DNA from: Frankia nepalensis
Lineage (GTDB): Bacteria > Actinomycetota > Actinomycetes > Frankiales > Frankiaceae
NCBI RefSeq assembly: GCF_016786325.1
Contig: NZ_JADWYU010000246.1
Coordinates: 1 to 56,106, forward strand
Direction of reading: 5' to 3'
Length of the DNA stretch: 56,106 nt
Position 1 is the first letter of the stretch. The number at the start of each line of letters is the position of its first letter. The notes beneath the pieces are model-generated. The model saw only the letters and a program-made list of their open reading frames with translations, was not told the origin of the DNA and made no database searches. This document shows positions 17,688 through 26,851 of this stretch, piece after piece. The position numbers and the translations under genes were made by a program.

Positions 17688-18776
17688 CTACTGTTTCTTC
17701 GCCCTGTCAAGGTACGACATGTCGATTAGCTTGGCATAGGCGAACCTCGGATCGGCGGCATCGAAACCAGGAAGGTCGAAATCTTCCTGGAAGCTCTTGA
17801 GCGCGGTGCTCCAGGCGCCTTCTGTAATCTGACCGCCCTCAGAGGTGGTTGGGAGGCCGGCCAGGGTCGGAGTCAGCGACCGTGTCATCGTTTCCGTTGA
17901 AAGACCTGGGAAGTAGGTCAGGGTGGAGATCTTCTGAGCGATCTCCCCGGGATCTCCCGATGAGGCCTCCTTGAGCGCTTCCTCCAACGCCGCAAGGAAG
18001 TTTTCCACCTCCCGCGACTTCGCTTGGAGTGCCGGCGCCAGTCCCATCACGGCGAGAGCTGGGAAGGGATTGGGCACGATCTTCGCGGCCTCCTGGTCCG
18101 TGATTGTCGCGGGGTTCAGCAGGTAGTGGCCGCCTTTCTCGACGACGGTGGCGGCGTCCGCGGGGGCCAAAGTGGCCGCGTCGGCTTGCCCGGAGGTGAT
18201 GCTGTTCACCGCCAACGCGGTAGTAGCGAGTGCCGAGATCTGGCAGCGCAGGTCGTAGGCACGCATGAGCTGCCTGGCGAAGGCGTACGCCCCAGTGCCC
18301 CGCTGCGTTGTCGCGAGCTTGCAGTCCGAGCCCTTGTCTCGAAGCTGCTCGATGGACGTGATGTCGGAACCGCCGACGAATGCCGCCCCACCCGGGGAGT
18401 AGTTGTAAAGGTTGTATACGATGCTTACTGGTTTTCCGGTCGCCGCGACGGCGACGCCCTGACCGACCGCGCTCAGGAGTAGATCGATCTGACCGCTGGT
18501 CAGGAGGGCGGGCGCCACGGCGAGCGCGTTCGAGTTGACGATCTCGACCCTCACGTTGTGCTTTTTGAAGAGACCTTCCGCCTCGGCGACCCAGTAGTCG
18601 ACGTAGTTGAGCGCGTTCGATCCGATGGCGATCTTGATAGTCGGGGTGTTGCCGCTACTGGACGGGGCTTCGATGCTGCCCGAGCCACATCCGGCGGCGG
18701 TGACGATGAGCGCCATAGTAGCCAGGAGTCCCGCTAGACATCGTCGTAAGACCCGCCGAGAGCGGAGGTGCGGCAT
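17688..18776 (-). CDS. ABC transporter substrate-binding lipoprotein, NitT/TauT (SsuA) type
   Basis: Started at 18776, with AAAGGGA ahead, the protein has 362 residues. A basic N-terminus, a hydrophobic run and the lipobox TAAGC mark a lipid-anchored binding protein. The mature start IKIAIGSNALNYVDYWVAEA, GLFKKHNV and later LLTSGQIDLLLSAVGQGVAV follow the NMT1/SsuA/TauA pattern of importers for sulfonates, nitrate, thiamine precursors or aromatic acids. It is third in the order ATPase, permease, binding protein. The ligand is unknown; the neighbouring GMC oxidoreductase suggests an alcohol- or ring-containing compound. Confidence 0.87.
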   Translation of the reverse strand: MPHLRSRRVLRRCLAGLLATMALIVTAAGCGSGSIEAPSSSGNTPTIKIAIGSNALNYVDYWVAEAEGLFKKHNVRVEIVNSNALAVAPALLTSGQIDLLLSAVGQGVAVAATGKPVSIVYNLYNYSPGGAAFVGGSDITSIEQLRDKGSDCKLATTQRGTGAYAFARQLMRAYDLRCQISALATTALAVNSITSGQADAATLAPADAATVVEKGGHYLLNPATITDQEAAKIVPNPFPALAVMGLAPALQAKSREVENFLAALEEALKEASSGDPGEIAQKISTLTYFPGLSTETMTRSLTPTLAGLPTTSEGGQITEGAWSTALKSFQEDFDLPGFDAADPRFAYAKLIDMSYLDRAKKQ

Positions 18777-18833
18777 GATTGATCCCTTTCTGTGATGGCT
18801 GCCTGGCGGATGGGGCGATGACTCCATCGTTGG

Positions 18834-19694
18834 CTACTCGTCCCACCTCAGCACGATCTTCTTGAGGCCGATCGCGCCGCCATACAGCGCTAGTCCCATA
18901 AAGCTGAGGACGACGACGATGGCGAATGTCATCGATGTCTGGAGGTACGTGGTAGCGGATTGGAGAAGTTCGCCCATTCCCCGCACGCCAGCGAGAAGTT
19001 CCGTCGTGACGGAGACGATGAGGCCGAAGGAGATGGCGTTGGGGACGGCCGCGAATGTCCACGTAAGCACCATGGGGAGACGGATCGTTCGCATGACCTG
19101 CCACGAACTCGCGCCGAGCAGCCGGGCGTTCTCGAGGACGGCCGGTTTCACGCTGCGGCCGCCTTCGAAGGCGTTGAAGAAGCCGACAAAGAAGACCACG
19201 GCGATGACGTTGACCACCGACGCGGTGGATGTCGGCCCGAACAGAACGACGGAAATTGGGATCAGGGCGATTCGTGGCACCGAGTTGGTCAGGACGATGA
19301 ATGGGCGGCAGATCTCGCTGAGCCTGCGGCTGTTACTGAAGACCAGCCCGGCCAAGGCGCCAAGGACTAGTCCGATGGCGGTACCTTCAACGGTGGACAG
19401 CAATGTGACCATGAAGTATGGCCATACGGTCGCGCCCGTGCCCGGGTCGCCGGTGAGCAGTGCCTTCAGGCTGTCCCAGACCTGAGTCGGGGAGCTGATG
19501 TAGTACGGGTCTAGGATGCGCACGTGCCGGGCGAGGAAGCCGATCTTCGGTACGAACTCCCACGACACGACCACAACAGCGACGATGGCGATCTGGGTGA
19601 GCGTGCGCCAGACGAACCATGGCACCGGACGATTCGCCTCCGCGGCGTGGATCGAACCCGGAGCCGTAGAAATGGAGTTCTCGGCCGTCACCAT
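18834..19694 (-). CDS. ABC transporter permease, NitT/TauT type
   Basis: The 286 residues contain about six hydrophobic helices (IAIVAVVVVSWEFVPKIGF near the N-terminus, then FMVTLLSTVEGTAIGLVLGA, VVNVIAVVFFVGFFNAF, and FAIVVVLSFMGLALYGG). The EAA loop that docks the ATPase is in ARLLGASSWQVMRTIRLPMV. It is the membrane subunit for the binding protein and ATPase on either side. Its ATG overlaps the ATPase stop (TGATG). Confidence 0.88.
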   Translation of the reverse strand: MVTAENSISTAPGSIHAAEANRPVPWFVWRTLTQIAIVAVVVVSWEFVPKIGFLARHVRILDPYYISSPTQVWDSLKALLTGDPGTGATVWPYFMVTLLSTVEGTAIGLVLGALAGLVFSNSRRLSEICRPFIVLTNSVPRIALIPISVVLFGPTSTASVVNVIAVVFFVGFFNAFEGGRSVKPAVLENARLLGASSWQVMRTIRLPMVLTWTFAAVPNAISFGLIVSVTTELLAGVRGMGELLQSATTYLQTSMTFAIVVVLSFMGLALYGGAIGLKKIVLRWDE

Positions 19695-20629
19695 CAGGGT
19701 TCGCCTCTCGACTGTAGGTTGGCGTCCATGCCCTCCCAGAGTCGGGCGTAGAGCTCGAGGAAGTCCGGGTGAGTCCGGATTGCGTGGATATCGCGGTCTC
19801 GGCCGAACGAGGTGGTGAATTCGGCGGCTACTCGCGACGGAGCGCGAGACATCATGATGACCCGGTCCGACAGGGAGATCGCCTCTCCGAGGTCGTGGGT
19901 GACCAGAACGACGCTGGCACCAGACGAGCGCACCAGTCTGTAGAGGTCTCGATGGACGCCGACGCGGGTCGGTTCGTCTAAGGCGGAGAACGGCTCGTCG
20001 AGCAGGAGGAGTTCCGGGTCGGCGGCGAGCGCGGTAAGCACAGCGACGCGCCGTCTCATTCCACCGGACAGTTGGGCTGGGAACGCGTGCGCCTTGTCGG
20101 TAAGGCCCACCATATCGAGCAACGAGGTGGCGAGTTCTTGCGCCTTCCGGCTTCGGCGGGTGCCGGAGAACCGATGGTGTAAGAGAACGTTCTCGCGCAC
20201 CCGCAACCAGGGCAGGAGTGTGTCCTCCTGGAACACCATGCTAAGCCCGTGCTGGCCGGGGCGACGATAGTGGATGCTGATGGATCCGCGCCACGGCGCC
20301 GAGAGACCGCTAATCAGCCGCAGCAGGCTCGACTTCCCGCAGCCTGACGGACCAACGACCGAGATGATCTCTCCAGGCGCCAGGGAGAGGTTCAGGCCCT
20401 CAATCACGCTGGCTCTAGGGGTGTACCCGAATCCCAGGTCTCGAAGTTCGAGTAAGGGACGGGTATCGGCGTACTCGTTGACGGGTCGATCTGGCTCTGG
20501 TGGCGCCGAGTCCTCCCCACCTGTTGATCGGTCCAGTTGGTTATGCCCTGGCTGCCCGTCGCCAGCTTCTGGGTGCTCGACGCGGAGACCCGGCGCGAGC
20601 CCGGAACGCCGGAGCGCTGGTCGGCGCAT
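19694..20629 (-). CDS. ABC transporter ATP-binding protein, NitT/TauT type
   Basis: Walker A is GPSGCGKSS, the Q-loop lies in SMVFQEDTLLPW, the signature is LSGGMRRRVAV, Walker B is LLLLDEPFSALDEPT and the switch His is in VVLVTHDLGEAI. The ATPase domain begins only at about residue 58 (PLLELRDLGFGY); the first 57 residues are hydrophilic and unlike the family. The true start may therefore be later, but no better codon with a ribosome site was seen. It is first in the importer operon and divergent from the GMC gene. Confidence 0.85.
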   Translation of the reverse strand: MRRPALRRSGLAPGLRVEHPEAGDGQPGHNQLDRSTGGEDSAPPEPDRPVNEYADTRPLLELRDLGFGYTPRASVIEGLNLSLAPGEIISVVGPSGCGKSSLLRLISGLSAPWRGSISIHYRRPGQHGLSMVFQEDTLLPWLRVRENVLLHHRFSGTRRSRKAQELATSLLDMVGLTDKAHAFPAQLSGGMRRRVAVLTALAADPELLLLDEPFSALDEPTRVGVHRDLYRLVRSSGASVVLVTHDLGEAISLSDRVIMMSRAPSRVAAEFTTSFGRDRDIHAIRTHPDFLELYARLWEGMDANLQSRGEP

Positions 20630-20769
20630 AGCGCATCGAGTCCTTTCGTGATTGGACGCGCGACCTCAGACACGAGCGGCCGCCGCGCGCCAGGTAATAA
20701 GCTCACCTAGTGACTTGTTGACCGATCGTGGCCTCGCCCGCCTTGTCTGTCAACGGGGAGTTTCGGCGC

Positions 20770-20817
20770 TTGACGCGCGTGTTGCGGCTAGCGCATAGTG
20801 ACCAGGTCACCAGGTCA
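20770..20817 (+). promoter_or_regulatory. probable promoter with overlapping operator before the GMC oxidoreductase
   Basis: TTGACG at 20770-20775 and CATAGT at 20794-20799, 18 bases apart, resemble -35 and -10 hexamers. GTGACCAGGTCAC at 20798-20810 is a perfect 13-bp palindrome and GGTCAC repeats at 20812-20817. The operator covers the -10 and probable start point, the usual place for repression. The FCD-type GntR protein at 16662 is a candidate binder by proximity only. Translation starts about 150 bases downstream, so the leader is long. Confidence 0.5.
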
Positions 20818-20950
20818 CCTGTCGCGACGAAGGGGAACGCCGTGGACGAACCACCACGCCGCCGTGGCACCTCACAGCAGCCGACGGCGAGGCCTCGGCG
20901 CACGCCGGACCACGGCCGTGCCGTTGCCGACCGATCTGGATCGACGCACC

Positions 20951-22669
20951 ATGCCTAGCGGCTTCGACGTCATCGTCGTCGGCGGCGGGACATCTGGGTG
21001 CATCGTGGCCCGACGATTCGTGGATGGAGGCGCACGCGTCCTCCTCCTCGAGGCCGGTCAGGACATCGACCCCGACGATGTCCCGTCTGACATCAGCGAC
21101 CTCTACCCGCGTTCGTACTACAACCCCGACTACGCCTGGCCCGGGCTCCAAGCTCAACAGCAGGCGGACCCTGCGAGTCCACCGTCTCCGTTCACCCAGG
21201 CCCGGGTGCTCGGGGGAGGCTCCGCGCTGATGGGCATGGTGGCCCTGCGCGGTCTCTCGGCAGACTACGAGAGTTGGTCGAAGACTGTGCCCGAGTGGTC
21301 GACCGCTGAGGTCGAGCGGACTTTCGTCCGCCTCGAGGACGACGCAGACTTCGCCGATGAGCGACACGGCCGCGGAGGGCCCATCGCCGTCCGACGACTC
21401 GACCGAGCGTCCTGGCCGGCGTTCGTCGCCGCCCTCGGGGCGGCTTCCGAGCGCGCGGGATTCCGGTACATCGCCGACTTCAACACCGACGACCGAGACG
21501 GATTCGGGCCGCTCCCGCTCAGCCGAACCGCGTCGAGCAGGGTCTCCTCGGCCTCGGCGTTCCTTCCCGGCTGGCTGCGGGCGGGGGGCTCACCGCGGGT
21601 GCAATCCGGAGTAGAGGTCGACCAACTACTCTTCTCCGGTAGTCGATGCGTCGGAGTCAGGGCGACAGCCGGCGGTCAGCCGGTCACCTTCCACGCTGAC
21701 CGTGTCGTGGTCTGCGGGGGCGCCGTATTCACTCCGCTGTTGCTCCAGCGGTCCGGCATCGGCGATGCCAACATGTTGCGAAAACTCGGGATAGAGGTAG
21801 TCACCCCGCTCGGCGGAGTGGGGGAAAACCTGCAGAACCATCCCGTGGTGTACCTCGCGACGCACATTCCCAGGGCCGCCCGACAACCAAGGTCGATCCG
21901 TCAGGGCTTTATCGCCGGGCTTCGAGCCAGCTCCGGCATCGAGGGCGGGTTCGGCGACCTCAATGCCGCGTACCTGAACAAGTCGTCCTGGCACGGGCTG
22001 GGCGAGTCCATCGGCGGACTGGGCGTCAGCCTCATGGCGCCTCGCTCCCGCGGCTCGGTTCGCCTCGCTCAGGCTGGCTCGAGCAACCGGCCCGAGATTC
22101 TCTTCAACTTTCTCTCCGACCCGGTAGACCGGCGACGGATGCAGTTCGGCGTCGAACTCGCCGCCGAACTGCTCGCCGACGGCGATGTTCGCAAGCACCG
22201 GCATGAGGTTTTCACCGCCGGCTACAACCAGGTCGTGCGCGCGCTCAATGCACCCGGTTTTCGTAACGCCGCCTTGACTACGTTGATCGCGGCGTTGTTG
22301 GACGGACCCGGGTTTGGTCGTCGGTCCATGCTCCGGATCGGAATGTCCACCGGTGCTCTCTCAGAGAGGCGCCTCCGAGACCCGATGTGGCGTGAAAGAA
22401 CCATGCTGGCGGGGACCTTCGGCACGTATCACGTGGCAGGTACGTGCGCCATGGGACCGGCCGATGACCCCGAGGCAGTGGTCGACTATCGCGGTGATGT
22501 GATCGGCCTGGATGGCCTGACTATCGCCGATGCCTCCATCATGCGCACTATCCCGCGCGCGAACACGAATCTGCCGGTGCAGATGGTCGCGATGCGGATC
22601 GCGGATCTGCAACTTAACTCGAGTTACCCTCACCCATCGAGCTCCGCCGGCGCAGAAGGACTCACATGA
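20951..22669 (+). CDS. GMC-family flavoprotein oxidoreductase
   Basis: The ATG at 20951 gives 572 residues, the usual size for the family. FAD-binding VIVVGGGTSGCIVARRF is at residues 7-25, the first GMC signature is in ARVLGGGSALMGMVALRG, and the second is in GAVFTPLLLQRSGIGD. The C-terminal YHVAGTCAMG provides the catalytic His, and RANTNLPVQM the second catalytic position (Asn). Such enzymes oxidise primary alcohols (choline, aryl alcohols, glucose, cholesterol) with FAD. The longer open frame from 20798 runs through the operator and is rejected. RraA-like gene follows 66 bases later. Substrate unknown. Confidence 0.88.
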   Translation: MPSGFDVIVVGGGTSGCIVARRFVDGGARVLLLEAGQDIDPDDVPSDISDLYPRSYYNPDYAWPGLQAQQQADPASPPSPFTQARVLGGGSALMGMVALRGLSADYESWSKTVPEWSTAEVERTFVRLEDDADFADERHGRGGPIAVRRLDRASWPAFVAALGAASERAGFRYIADFNTDDRDGFGPLPLSRTASSRVSSASAFLPGWLRAGGSPRVQSGVEVDQLLFSGSRCVGVRATAGGQPVTFHADRVVVCGGAVFTPLLLQRSGIGDANMLRKLGIEVVTPLGGVGENLQNHPVVYLATHIPRAARQPRSIRQGFIAGLRASSGIEGGFGDLNAAYLNKSSWHGLGESIGGLGVSLMAPRSRGSVRLAQAGSSNRPEILFNFLSDPVDRRRMQFGVELAAELLADGDVRKHRHEVFTAGYNQVVRALNAPGFRNAALTTLIAALLDGPGFGRRSMLRIGMSTGALSERRLRDPMWRERTMLAGTFGTYHVAGTCAMGPADDPEAVVDYRGDVIGLDGLTIADASIMRTIPRANTNLPVQMVAMRIADLQLNSSYPHPSSSAGAEGLT

Positions 22670-22735
22670 CCCCGAGCTGCACCGTTACCCACGGTCTTGG
22701 CCTTGCCCTTGGTCGCATCGGAAAGGTCGACGCGC

Positions 22736-23422
22736 ATGCCGCCTGAACTTGACGCGCCAATGCATTGGCCTGTCGTAGGGACCGCGTCCGTCGTCGATGT
22801 GCTCGAGCAGGAAGGGATCGAGGGCGTCATTCTGGCTGGAGCCAGGGGCAGAGGACGCTTCGTAGGTCCTGCGCTTACCGTCGAACTCGCCGTCGACGAG
22901 GCCGCCGATCCCTTCCCGCGAGGCGAGGGGCCGGCCAGGCAGGTGGACATCGCAGAGATGTGGAACTATCTCGACTCGGCTCCTCGCGGAAGCGTCTTGG
23001 TCATCAGCACGAACGCGCAGCCGGTGACTACGGTTGGCGGAGTCACCGCGGCTACCGCTCTCGGTCGTGGTATAGCCGGCATCGTTACAGATGGCGGCAT
23101 CCGAGATACTGACGAGATCTACGAATACGCAATCCCCATCCGCCACCTCACCAGCGACCCAAGAGCTATGCGCGACCGCACCAGGCTGCGTTCTTGTGGC
23201 CAACCAGTTCGCTTCGGCGAAGTTCGAGTCGCCGTCGGTGACCTCGTCGTGGGGGACGGCGACGGTGTCGTCTGCGTGCCGCGAGATGTCGCCGCGGGCG
23301 TCATCGAAAGGGCCCTCGTCATCGAAGGCCGGGAACGGGTCTGGGCCCAGTCGGCGCGTTCGCTGCGATCGATCGCCGCGAGTTTCGATGAAGTGTCCCG
23401 AGTTCACGGTCGTCCGCATTGA
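22736..23422 (+). CDS. RraA-like protein (HMG/CHA aldolase family)
   Basis: The ATG at 22736 with GAAAGG ahead gives 228 residues. Family marks are RGRFVGPALTVEL, TVGGVTAATALGRGIAG, the TDGGIRDTDEI substrate/metal loop with Arg-Asp, and GDGDGVVCVPRD near the C-terminus. The fold is shared by RraA (RNase E regulator) and by class II aldolases cleaving 4-hydroxy-4-methyl-2-oxoglutarate or 4-carboxy-4-hydroxy-2-oxoadipate in aromatic degradation. With a GMC oxidoreductase as operon partner, an aldolase or decarboxylase role is more likely than RNase regulation. That is inference. Confidence 0.82.
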   Translation: MPPELDAPMHWPVVGTASVVDVLEQEGIEGVILAGARGRGRFVGPALTVELAVDEAADPFPRGEGPARQVDIAEMWNYLDSAPRGSVLVISTNAQPVTTVGGVTAATALGRGIAGIVTDGGIRDTDEIYEYAIPIRHLTSDPRAMRDRTRLRSCGQPVRFGEVRVAVGDLVVGDGDGVVCVPRDVAAGVIERALVIEGRERVWAQSARSLRSIAASFDEVSRVHGRPH

Positions 23423-23519
23423 TGCGCTTAACCGCTCCTCGAGAAGGGAGATCTTGACCTTTCGGCTGTCGGGAACTGAGATGAGGAACGCCAGCCCACC
23501 GGCCGCTGGTGGCCCCGCT

Positions 23520-23650
23520 GTTCCCGGGAGCGGGCCGCCACCGCAGTGAGCACAGTGACCGCCGCCGAGTTGTACCCCACCTCGCTCAGGGCTGTGACCG
23601 TCAGGAACGTCATATTGTCCGGAGGCGCCGCATCAGTTGGTGTGTCGCTT
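23520..23650 (+). pseudogene. possible MFS transporter relic (short)
   Basis: A short frame reads AVSTVTAAELYPTSLRAVTV near 23540-23605, resembling the TAELYPTRLRATG segment in the second half of sugar/aromatic-acid MFS transporters. Nothing else of a transporter remains: the frame soon enters the antisense of the TetR gene. It would be the tail of a lost permease gene downstream of the GMC-RraA pair. Weakly supported. Confidence 0.35.
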
Positions 23651-23674
23651 CCAACCGCATCAGGGACGACCGCT

Positions 23675-24442
23675 CTACCGCCGGTGGGGCGAGGGGGTTG
23701 TCGGCGTAGGGACGGCGGCCAGCTGTGTGGTCAGCCCGTCGACGATGAGTTGGAGCCCGAACCGGAACTCGTCGTCCAGGGAGCTCGGTAGGAACGGAGC
23801 CGAGGCCACCGTGGCGGGATAGCGTGCTGGATCGAGCGAGTCGTAGAACTCGCGGATGCCCTGGTCGTCCTCGGGGCCGTCGCCTGCGTAGGCACCCAAC
23901 TGGCTGGCGAAGCCGATCGTGTAATGCGCTACCACGGTGTATGCCTTGGCGGCGGCCTCGGGCGAGAATCCACTGGAAAGCAGGACGCCCATCGCGGTCT
24001 CCCTGGCGGCGAGACCCTGCGGGCCAAACGGAATGTGGTCGTTGAAGAGAGACACGACCGTCGGATGTTTCTTTAGGGTTCGAAACAAGGCGTCGGCGAT
24101 GGTGATCAGCCGTTCCTGCCACGTCGCCGTGTCGGCCGTGTCGGTGAGGTGCCGTGGGACCTCACCGAGCACGTGGTCAACGACCTCGGCAAAGATCTCG
24201 TCCTTGCTGGCGAAGTGTCGGTACAGGGTCGCCGTACTCGACTGCAGTCGCTGGGCCAGCAGCCTCATGCTGAAATCGCCTGGTCCTACCTCGTCGACCA
24301 GCTTCACCGCCGCGGCGATGACGCGTTCGATCGGCATCGAGGGACGTCCAGGGCCCTGGTCCTTGACGTTGTCACGATCGGGGCGGCCCTGCCACCAGCG
24401 GGGGCTCCCAGGCCGAGGGACGGTCTGACTCACGGCCACCAC
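23675..24442 (-). CDS. TetR-family transcriptional regulator (module D)
   Basis: The 255-residue protein starts with a 35-residue Pro/Arg/Gly-rich extension, then the TetR DNA-binding domain (SMPIERVIAAAVKLVDEVG, with recognition helix RLQSSTATLYRHFASKDEI). The C-terminal ligand domain ends in a Thr/Pro-rich tail. Its own promoter carries a perfect GGCTACACTGTAGCC palindrome, repeated before the FAD monooxygenase and in an inverted duplicate at 41 kb that also carries the first 45 codons of this gene. Autoregulation and control of the monooxygenase are therefore likely. Confidence 0.85.
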   Translation of the reverse strand: MVAVSQTVPRPGSPRWWQGRPDRDNVKDQGPGRPSMPIERVIAAAVKLVDEVGPGDFSMRLLAQRLQSSTATLYRHFASKDEIFAEVVDHVLGEVPRHLTDTADTATWQERLITIADALFRTLKKHPTVVSLFNDHIPFGPQGLAARETAMGVLLSSGFSPEAAAKAYTVVAHYTIGFASQLGAYAGDGPEDDQGIREFYDSLDPARYPATVASAPFLPSSLDDEFRFGLQLIVDGLTTQLAAVPTPTTPSPHRR

Positions 24443-24628
24443 CCTTTGCTCAACCAGTCGGCCCCGGCGTCAGCGCCTCGCCCACTCTGGCGTGGCTACA
24501 CTGTAGCCGCAACTATCGGCCACGTCGTGGCCGGTATGTCCCCCGATCCGGGGGGCCGTCGTACGCGCCCCTCTCGTCGTGGTTGGACGCTCGCCAGAAG
24601 TACAGACGGCCGCGTGCCGGGACCTTGT
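24312..24628 (+). repeat. inverted repeat, left copy (TetR 5' end, operator, upstream DNA)
   Basis: Positions 24312-24528 match 41295-41511 in reverse complement with a single visible difference; the inner 100 bases (24529-24628) are more diverged but still alignable, ending at GACCTTGT. The copy spans the first codons of the TetR gene, its promoter and operator. The two copies are 16.6 kb apart and point outwards. Confidence 0.9.
24494..24508. promoter_or_regulatory. TetR operator, autoregulatory site
   Basis: GGCTACACTGTAGCC is a perfect palindrome with seven-base arms around one C, 52-66 bases upstream of the TetR start. The same palindrome class occurs at 28389 and 41315. Binding by the adjacent TetR protein is inferred. 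Confidence 0.7.
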
Positions 24629-24750
24629 CGCTGTCCGATCACACCCCGTACACCACGTGCGTCAGCCACTGACGTTCGGCGAGATCGCGCGGTCCGTCGA
24701 TATCCCAGCTCCGTCCAGCCTACCGCGCGGATTGTTCCGTCTAGTCGCGA

Positions 24751-25557
24751 TTAGGGCCAGCCTATCCAGTTGGCGACGGCGCGACCCATGACCAGCTCGA
24801 GATCGCGACCCCTCAGCCAGGGCAGGTCGTCGACGAACATCGTCACGCATTCGTGCCAGGTGCAGTGAAGACGCGTGATGTCAGTGCCCCAGAACGTCCG
24901 CTCAGCGCCAAATGCGTTGAATGCCTGTCGCAGCAGACCGTGCGTGCTTGCAAATGGATATTCGTCGGTTGCCATGCTCGGGACGGCCGTCGCCTTGATC
25001 GCGATGTTCGGTTGGCGAGCCAGCGCGAGCAGTGCCTCGAAGTGGGCGGCGGCACCAGGCAACCTCTCGAAGGGACTGATCGCGAGGTGGTCCATCAACA
25101 GACGCATGCGGGGAAAGCGCGCGGCGATGTCGGCGACCGCGGGCAGCTGCTGGGGCAGCACCATGAGCGCGACCGGAATCTCGCGTCGATCGGCCGCGGC
25201 CCACAGCCAGTCGAGCGCACGGGACGCGAGCCGATCGGCGATATCCGGCATTACGAGGACGAAGCGCAGACCCAGCATCCCCGGCTTCGCGAGCCAACGA
25301 TCGACGAGAGACTCATCCGCAGAGTCGTCGAGAGAAAACCAGCCGAGGGTCGCGAACCGTTCCGGGTGACTCTGCGCCGCCTCGACCGCGTAGTCGTTCG
25401 CGCCCGCGTCCCAGATCGCCGGGCAGTTGACCGCACGGTCGACGCCTGCCTGATCCATGTCGCGGAGGGCACGCTCGACGGTGTATGGAGCCCGCCAGTG
25501 GTGAGGCGGCGCGCTGTCGCCGGCCCACAGATGGATCTGAGCATCGATGATTTGCAT
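24751..25557 (-). CDS. amidohydrolase-family (amidohydro-rel / LigI-type) metal-dependent hydrolase
   Basis: From the ATG at 25557 the protein has 268 residues and starts MQIIDAQIHLWAG, the first strand motif of the amidohydrolase-related TIM barrels. MLGLRFVLVMPD, RLLMDHLAISPFE and ERTFWGTDITRLHC (with the catalytic Asp in WGTD) follow. Relatives include 2-pyrone-4,6-dicarboxylate lactonase and gamma-resorcylate-type decarboxylases. It lies 14 bases after the alpha/beta hydrolase stop, so they are co-transcribed. A hydrolase of a lactone or amide, or a decarboxylase, acting on a ring product is plausible; the substrate is not known. Confidence 0.82.
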   Translation of the reverse strand: MQIIDAQIHLWAGDSAPPHHWRAPYTVERALRDMDQAGVDRAVNCPAIWDAGANDYAVEAAQSHPERFATLGWFSLDDSADESLVDRWLAKPGMLGLRFVLVMPDIADRLASRALDWLWAAADRREIPVALMVLPQQLPAVADIAARFPRMRLLMDHLAISPFERLPGAAAHFEALLALARQPNIAIKATAVPSMATDEYPFASTHGLLRQAFNAFGAERTFWGTDITRLHCTWHECVTMFVDDLPWLRGRDLELVMGRAVANWIGWP

Positions 25558-25571
25558 GGGGACGGCCCGTT

Positions 25572-26747
25572 TCAGCTCGTGAGCTCTAGTGTCGTCACGC
25601 CGCACAGGCGTGCTCTCATCCAGTCAGTGATCAGCACGTCGCGATCGTGCCGGTGGTTGTAGATGCAGTGATCGCCGTCAGAGAAGACGACCATCTGCTT
25701 GTCGTCCGTGGGCGCGCTCTCCAGGAGCATCTGTGCCATCTCCGTCGAGATCATCGGATCCTTTCGACCGTGCACAACCAGTAACGGATACCCCGCATTT
25801 GGCCCATCAGCCGCTGGGGTGACGGTCCTCCACACGTCGACCGCCTGTTCCGGGTCCACGACGCCGCAGTATGCCACCATTTTCGAGAAGAAGGTTCCGA
25901 CGCTTGGCGGTACCATCCACGGCGCGACGATGCCGCCGTTGTTGCAGCATGCCCGGATACGCGTGTCGTCTACGGCGACGGCCATCGCGAGACTGCCGCC
26001 CATGCTGTTGCCGACGAAACCAATCGGGCGACCCGGTGCGCGTTCCTCCAGAAAATCGATGGCGCGGCGGTATGCATCGCGCCACTGCGTCGACAGGTAA
26101 TGCTGATGAATGAACCTGGTCTCGCCCTGCCCTGGTCCGTCGAGCAGTAGGGCATCGACGCCGCGGGCCGCGAACGCCTCCCCCATGCTGTCGAAGTCCA
26201 TGGCGTAGCCCTCAATGCCGCCGATGATGATGACGGAGGCGACTGCGGCATCGCCGGCGGGGATGAGCCAGCCCGCGAGCGTTCCGTGGTCCGTATTGAT
26301 CGAGACGCGCGTTCGATCGACGAGCAGGTCGGCGGCTTGCTCGTACAAAGACGCGGCCTCCGCGAAGATGACCCGACGCTCGGGGATGTCGGACAGCATC
26401 ATCATCTGGCTCATGCGAAGGAGCGCGGACGCACGTCGCAGGTAGGCGATCCGCGTGGGAACTCCCGCGACCGCGGGCGCGCTTTGGACGCGGCGAAGGC
26501 AGGTATCCGCGAGCTCCGTGGCGGCCGAGCGCCAATCCTGTCCGTCGAGCACCCGCCCGCGCAACTCAACCGCGTCGGCGTAGTCGACGCCGTAGGCGAG
26601 CGTCCGCTCGAGTGAGAACTGGCGCAGTGCGGCCCGCGACTCGACCGAGAGGGCCGAGGTGACGTCGTCGGTCTCCGCGCGGGGGCCGACGAACTCACGA
26701 ATCACGATCGGGAATGGGTCTAATGCGGCGTCGCGCTCTGTTGACAT
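25572..26747 (-). CDS. alpha/beta hydrolase with helical N-terminal domain (DHPON-hydrolase / FrsA-like)
   Basis: The ATG at 26747, eight bases after GGAG, gives 391 residues. About 150 helical residues precede the alpha/beta hydrolase core. The core contains ASVIIIGGIEGYAMDFDSMG, the nucleophile elbow GFVGNSMGGSLAMA, an acid Asp in VVHGRKDPMIS and the catalytic His in SDGDHCIYN. This layout is shared by FrsA-like esterases and C-C hydrolases such as 2,6-dihydroxypseudooxynicotine hydrolase of nicotine degraders. Situated between an FAD monooxygenase and an amidohydrolase, it may cleave a C-C bond of an acylated ring. The resemblance is by layout only. Confidence 0.8.
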   Translation of the reverse strand: MSTERDAALDPFPIVIREFVGPRAETDDVTSALSVESRAALRQFSLERTLAYGVDYADAVELRGRVLDGQDWRSAATELADTCLRRVQSAPAVAGVPTRIAYLRRASALLRMSQMMMLSDIPERRVIFAEAASLYEQAADLLVDRTRVSINTDHGTLAGWLIPAGDAAVASVIIIGGIEGYAMDFDSMGEAFAARGVDALLLDGPGQGETRFIHQHYLSTQWRDAYRRAIDFLEERAPGRPIGFVGNSMGGSLAMAVAVDDTRIRACCNNGGIVAPWMVPPSVGTFFSKMVAYCGVVDPEQAVDVWRTVTPAADGPNAGYPLLVVHGRKDPMISTEMAQMLLESAPTDDKQMVVFSDGDHCIYNHRHDRDVLITDWMRARLCGVTTLELTS

Positions 26748-26851
26748 TCCTGAGACTCCTCGTTTCATGGTTCATGGGCGTCAATGGCGTGGCGTGCCGG
26801 GCCGCCGACTTCGACCTCAGGTGCGGTGGTGACCGCCTTGGTGCGCCGCGG

